From NCBI GenBank assembly GCA_028752905.1, contig JAQNBH010000014.1, positions 18,459,250-18,523,249 on the forward strand: a DNA stretch of 64,000 bases. The letters run 5' to 3'. The notes beneath the pieces are model-generated. The model was not told the origin of the DNA. It saw only the letters and a program-made list of their open reading frames with translations, and did not search any database. A program made the position numbers and the translations under genes. This document shows, piece by piece, positions 58,982 to 64,000 of the stretch. Each line of letters begins with the position of its first letter. Position 1 is the first letter of the stretch. The DNA is from Cladorhizidae sp. MBARI D1340-BT2 (Eukaryota > Porifera > Demospongiae > Poecilosclerida > Cladorhizidae).

Positions 58982-61900
58982 TCAAAATCCTTCATCAAAG
59001 AAGTGGCTGAGATATACCAGAGCACTACCAGTCGTTTCTCCAATAATTGCTATGATGGAAATGATGAGTATGAATGCAAAAAGTTCTACAAGGATGTAGC
59101 AACACCCAGCCAAGGTGCAGCACTGGAAAATTTGTCTGGCCCATGGGTAAGCTTCTCTATCCCCGTCAATTAAGATCTGTAGTGGGAATTGGCAAGAAAA
59201 CAATAAACAACAATACACACTCAGTAACCACCTACATATAGACCGCTTCTTTAATGGTTGCTATGGCAGTCAGAGACATGAAACAGTGAAAGGACTAAGC
59301 AACAGTTTATACAACTCCCCACATTAACATACTTCCCTAGCTTGTGCACTAGCTTGTGCACAGAACTACACAAAATACAACACTCTTGTGTCTAATCAAC
59401 TCCATGTCCTGTGGTTACTACAAGTTCAGTTCCAATGCAATAATAAAAACTCTACAATGACAGTAAAATCACAAACATAACATTACAAGCTGTTGCATGT
59501 TTAGTACTGAATTACATGTAGCTACGACTTACACAAATTAGAACCTCTTACTAAACCTTCAACTTGCACAGAATTAAAGCACTTGTCATCATTTACATAA
59601 CCAACAACTTGACTTACAATTAACGATGCAATGTTGGCTGGAATGGCAAAAATAAAGAGGGAGGGGTTACAGAAACTCAGTATCAGCAACATAATGGAGA
59701 CGGATAAATAGATCCAGTTGTAACTCCGGTAGCCATACCTTCCATATCTACCACCGATCGTGTTCTCCTGAGAAGTAGCATTACCTGTTTGCTGATCAAA
59801 ATATATATATAGGTATTAGCATAACTAAGATAATTATGATCTACTTGAAATTTATTTTGACTATATAGATACTCTAGATCATAATAATGAAGGTTAGACA
59901 AAGTAAGTTTCAAGTTTATTATTGAGAAGGCCATTGTAATTTTGTTATGTTAACTGAGAGTGAGTCATTGTGAACATTATCCCTGCATAATAACAAGTAA
60001 AATATTCAAAATCCAAATGTCACTATGGTATTGGTCACTCCCACCACAAGGTTTATTGAAGTTGGTAGACCTGTAGGGACAAGTTTGAGTAAGCTCGGGC
60101 ACGGATCAAATTACACTCTAGCTTGTGGTATCGACCCACTCACTTGTTATTCAGGCATAGAACTACTCTCTAGCCATAGTTTACTTGGTCATCCAGAAAC
60201 AACTAATCAGGCAAACTCTAGTTACTTCTGCTTGTAGAGGCTGAAATTAGTCGGCTATCGCACACAGTAATGCACTGCAGCTCAAGGACCATGTTCTGGT
60301 GTAGATTACTAGCCAACCCCAAACCACCATGACCCTCATGCCATACAGCTGAAGTACTATGATGTTACAGCCAGCTGATGAAACTAAGATGGAGAAACAC
60401 AAACAGGGGTAGCTAATTATGGCCAAGAGAAGCAAGACGAGAAAGACAATAGAAAGCGGAAGAGAAGAAAGAAAAAAGGTATGAATGAGCAGAGGATCAT
60501 AACCTTGAACCATGGGAGGCAAGACTGTGGGGTATAAGTATTCCACAGTTGTAAAGTGACAAAAAATTGCAGATACTGTTTAGTCAAACCTTGCCCAGCT
60601 AATCTCACCCACACCACATGTATCATAATACTAGAAATACAGTGTCAAGATTCAAGCAAAACACTATGTTTTGTTACAATAACTTACTCGATAATTGACT
60701 TTAATTTCCTCACCTACTAGAAATTTTGTTGCACTGCCACTCACTGAGGCAAGTCGACTAAATTTTTCGTCGTCCATTCACTAACACTTGCATGCTATAA
60801 TATACTCAGTCTTTTTTAAGTACAGTGACCTACAGTAGCTTAGAAGAAAGCTACGCAACCAGCAGTGGATCTTGGGAGAGTTGGGAGTCAGAAACTCACT
60901 TCAGTTACTTAAATGAGCTTTTTGTACATGCTTTATTGGTTTGCTTTATTGGTTATAATTACTCTTATTTTGATTTGAAGCTAGAGTTTAGATGCTATAC
61001 TGGTAATTAGAAGCCACCTGTCCTTGCAAGTATCGTATTGCCATTACCAACTCCCTCAGTGGGACATTGTCTAAAGTATTGCTGCATGTGAACTATGGTA
61101 AGGAGAAAGGGATGCAGGAGTAATACCTATCTTCAAAACACTATGCCTACATCTAGACAGCCAGCCATTCTCATGCCTCAGCATAGTTCTAACTACCAAA
61201 GTTGATCTAGGTTTAACAATTTCTGGACACACAAAGTTACACTAATAGTATATGGCTGGGAGTGAGTGGAAAGTTCACGGTATATCGAAGTTGCATGTTA
61301 TGCTTGCACCCTTCCCTCCTTCCATTAATCTCCTCCCCTCACTCCATCTTAGTAAATTCTACCTCCATCCATGACTACCTGTTGTATAATAATGGGCTGA
61401 GAAGGTGCAACTGCTGCATGTGCCACTGGATAGATTGTATTGTGCAGGAGTGTACTGTGGCTGTAGCACACCAGTGGCAGCTGACCTAGCAGTGTAGGGA
61501 GGGGGAAGAATTGGGTGAGTTGGCAAAACAGGAGCAGATACCTGGACGAAAAGGTTGCGAAGTGCACGGAAAGAGGGATAAGTGTTTCATAAACCCAACC
61601 AGAATTACACTTGCTGAACTGTAACTTACCTGTTTGGCATCAGCAACTGGTGTTACTGGGTTGCTAGAGCACATCAAAGCTGCATTTTTAGAAACTTCAG
61701 CACGAATGCCAGTTACGCTGTCATGACGCTGCTCCAGTTTTTCAAGGCACCCAGAAGCACAGTCATCTTGTGGCAGCACATTTGCTTCTTCTGTCTGATG
61801 AGGCTCCTCTGTTGACGCATCCTGGTGACTTCTCAGAGATGGAGGAGGAGGAGGAGGATAGAACATGGAGCAGCTCGTGTTCTTCAAGTCTCTGTTATTA

Positions 61901-62290
61901 AGTGGTATCTGGTAAGCCATGTCTTGAGGTGTGATGGATGTGCTCATTTCCCAGCCTTGTATAGCAGATAAATTTGGACCTGTTCTGCGTCTAATTTCAC
62001 CAATTTCTGTTGACAGCATGATTTCAGTTTTTGATGTAGGACCACAATTCTTGGATGTTCTTTGGTCTGATAATGATGTCTCTGGTGTGCTTGTCTGCAG
62101 AGGTTCTTCCTTCTCCATGGTGGTTTCTTCTGTTTTAATATGAAAAGCATTCAACTTCAGTGCTGCTTCTTGACACAGCTTCTTCATGGGGATATCACCT
62201 TTGAGAAAAATTAGTAGCAAAGTGTAAGCACTAGCTGGAGAGCTAGATAGAAATTATACAGCTCTTACTTTTAGAGTATCCAGTAGCCAT
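58982..62290 (-). pseudogene. CD225/dispanin-like gene, copy B (2-bp deletion)
   Basis: Same five-exon model as copy A: 62269-62290, 61630-62198, 61363-61541, 59618-59784 and 58982-59176. Exons 2, 4 and 5 are open, including NCGPTSKTEIMLSTE and GGRYGRYGYRSYNWIYLSV, where copy A has stops. Exon 3 is 179 bp against 181 in copy A: two bases are missing near 61437, so the frame leaves the PIYPVAH...IIIQQVV sequence and the join to exon 4 is out of phase. Exon 5 ends with the loop DGDREAYPWARQIFQCC and a second membrane segment. The upstream partner gene is absent because an hAT starts at 62347, only 57 bp before this start codon. If the 2-bp gap is a sequencing error, this is a functional gene. 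Confidence 0.72.
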
Positions 62291-62346
62291 TCTTTGTTGT
62301 AGTTAAAATCACGAAGCCTTGCAGAGAAATGAGTTACCTATATTAA

Positions 62347-64000
62347 CAGAGTTGCCAACCGTCCCGGAATGGCCGGGACAGTCCCGGAATTTTGAGCCTT
62401 GTCCCGGTGGTGTCCTTGTCCCGGAAATGTCCCGGAATTTACAGCTACGCGCACCTTGCACTTCCACTCGCTTAGATGGCAACTGCAGTCTCAAGCTTGT
62501 TTAGTTTAGTCCTTTAATACTCGTAAAGCAACAAAAACAGGACACTTTTTAGCACAGAAAAACTTCAGATAAACAATTACGGGTGTGCGAAACAACCTTT
62601 GACCTTGTTTCCAGGCACTCGCGTGAAACTTCTCAGCACGTCATATAATTATAGTGTAGCATGCCATTTTGACTAAATGGATCAAAGAATTTCAGGGGAT
62701 AGGGATAGGCAAGAGTTTCAAAGGTATAAATAAAAAATATATAATGAAATTGATTGACAAAGTTAGTAAGCATGGAATACAGCAAATACAGGGTAAATAA
62801 TAACATCATGGGTACAGTGTGCTGCTTGTGTTCAATGCAATAGTAATGTCAGTAGTCTTGCCTTCATTTTAGGTCACTTGTATGCCCAATGTACTCTGTG
62901 TGCAATCGACTTTGGTGTTACCCATGGTGGCCGTAATGATGTCCATCTCACCTCAAGAGCAAGAAACATAAGGATATGTCAAAGGCTGTGCTATCAACTA
63001 TTCCAATCACTCTCTCTTCCAACATCAGAGAAGTGATCAAGTAATCGAAGCAGAGGTCAGGTGGGCTACATTTGTTGCTAAGCACAACATATCATTTCTG
63101 TCTAGTGACCATGCCACCAAGCTTTTCAGCAAGATGTTCCCAGACTCTGAAATTGCAAAGAAATTATCCTGTTCCCACACCAAATCCACCACCATAGTTA
63201 AGAAAGCTCTTGCTCATTACTTCACACATAGAGTTATGGAGTCAATGTCAAGTGGTCCATTCTCTTTGATGATTGATGAATCCCATGACAAGAGGGATAA
63301 GCCTTGTATAATTCTTTTGAGGCTTCTTGATCCACAGGTAGGTGAAGTACGGACGAGATTCTTGGATATGCCTGTTGTGAACATTGATATAGCTACCAAC
63401 TTGTTTCAAGCCTTGAAGGAGTCACTGACTAAGAATGGGCTCAGCTTTGACGATGCAGTGTCTTTCATGTCTGATACCACCAATGTTATGAAAGGAGTGA
63501 GGTCAGGTGTGCAGAAGCTGATTAAGGATGAGATCCAACTTTGTATGATGTTGGTTGCAGCTGCCATTTGGCTGATTTAACAGTCAAAGCTGGTTTGAAG
63601 GTACTCCCAGTGAACATTGACCAGCTCTTCATCGACATATTCTACTACTTCCATAGCATCAAGAGAGCAGCAATTTGTCATCCTATGGTGTTCACTTTTC
63701 ACTGAGCCAGGGGTGATTTTTAAGCATTGCCCCACACGATGGCCCAGCTTGCTGAAGTGTGTGAATCGTTACCTCAGGCAGTATGATGGTTTGAAGTCAT
63801 TCTTCTTGTCTTGTGAGGAAGCTGAAACAGCTAAGGTCTGGATTCTTTCAAGGCTTGAGAATCCTCTGACGAAACCTCTGTTGTTCTTTTATCTTGCCCT
63901 CAATGGATCAATTCAACCGCCTCTTCCAGAACAGAGAATACTCGCGTATAAAATTAATGGCGGAAAGGCGCACGCTAATTAGGGGCGTAGTCGAAAATTC
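62347..64000 (+). mobile_element. hAT-4 copy, cut by the window end
   Basis: The 5' end CAGAGTTGCCAACCGTCCCG starts at 62347. The subterminal part is uninterrupted and gives the empty site for the 58-bp-TIR element. The 3' end is not reached; the last bases match the region near 57425-57500, about 70-100 bp before the family 3' end. Confidence 0.85.
62880..63960 (+). pseudogene. Broken hAT-4 transposase, third copy
   Basis: Fragments are: a finger region (about 62884-62990, CTLCAIDFGVTHGGRND), frame-broken by a 2-bp loss near 62941; a core (63134-63580) with SLMIDESHDKRDKPCIILLR, FLDMPVVNIDIATNLFQAL and SFMSDTTNVMKGVRSG; and then CPTRWPSLLKCVNRYLRQYD (63617-63982). It carries private frame changes relative to the copy at 54716-55795. 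The C-terminal dimerisation block is absent here too, so loss of that region may be a feature of this family. Confidence 0.75.

Larger units (their letters stand above)
46248..62346 (+). repeat. Segmental duplication, copy B
   Basis: Direct copy of the 1-19035 block. Private changes are an hAT composite at 52153-57568, which replaces about 400 bp of copy-A-equivalent sequence, an inverted-repeat element at 57672-58330 and an hAT end at 62347. It lacks Gypsy-1, hAT-3 and the 52-bp intron repeat. Confidence 0.85.

Noticed and set aside
60247..60546. Hydrophobic 99-residue minus-strand frame in intron 3 of CD225 copy B
   Set aside because: The frame is broken in copy A, and exons 3 and 4 already join in phase without it in copy A. 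The hydrophobicity reflects a pyrimidine-rich tract.

Overview
The window looks like genomic DNA of an early-branching marine invertebrate, most likely a sponge. This is inferred from AT-rich sequence full of short simple repeats, compact GT-AG introns, a dense mix of metazoan-type hAT, piggyBac and Ty3/Gypsy elements, and CD225-type membrane genes. I saw no bacterial operon, rRNA, tRNA or CRISPR. Most of the window is transposon, satellite or relics of these. Three host gene families can be read through splice sites: CD225/dispanin-like two-pass membrane proteins (four loci) and one partial gene that may be a JmjC-type oxygenase.

The main architecture is a large direct segmental duplication. 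Copy A (about 1-19035) and copy B (about 46248-62346) share, in the same order, an hAT transposon (hAT-1), a second hAT relic in the opposite orientation (hAT-2) and a five-exon CD225-like gene. They differ by later insertions. Copy A gained a Ty3/Gypsy element (2933-8434) and an hAT of the ZBED/SCAND3 type (12079-15023, target duplication GTCTAGAT). Copy B gained a nested hAT composite (52153-57568), a small inverted-repeat element (57672-58330) and another hAT at 62347. For several insertions the other copy serves as the empty site. The CD225 gene is broken in both copies, but by different lesions: two nonsense codons in A, and a 2-bp deletion in B.

Between the copies, a divergent partner gene (19153-21353, + strand) starts about 165 bp from the copy-A CD225 start. 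It runs through five exons and then meets a 46-bp satellite array (21399-25010 and 30632-32825). The array is split by a second Ty3/Gypsy element (25011-30631) flanked by GAAGA. After the satellite come two inverted internally deleted piggyBac-like elements, one inserted into a 39-bp minisatellite, then a pair of inverted foldback repeats enclosing an isolated CD225 exon (39336-39491). A third, divergent CD225 gene follows on the minus strand (about 40989-44408), with a 23-bp minisatellite in its intron.

The strongest unusual signals are these. (1) Gypsy-2 has no tRNA-type primer site at its 5' LTR; the first 30 nt after the LTR are 28/30 complementary to a segment inside the LTR that begins about 30 nt after a TATA-like box, as expected for self-primed reverse transcription. 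(2) Gypsy-1 has its integrase upstream of its reverse transcriptase (Gmr1-type order). (3) A 1.9-kb element has perfect 58-bp terminal inverted repeats and a CCGG target duplication, with an empty site visible in the window. (4) The CD225 duplicates carry reciprocal lesions. All calls come from reading the sequence; no searches were run.
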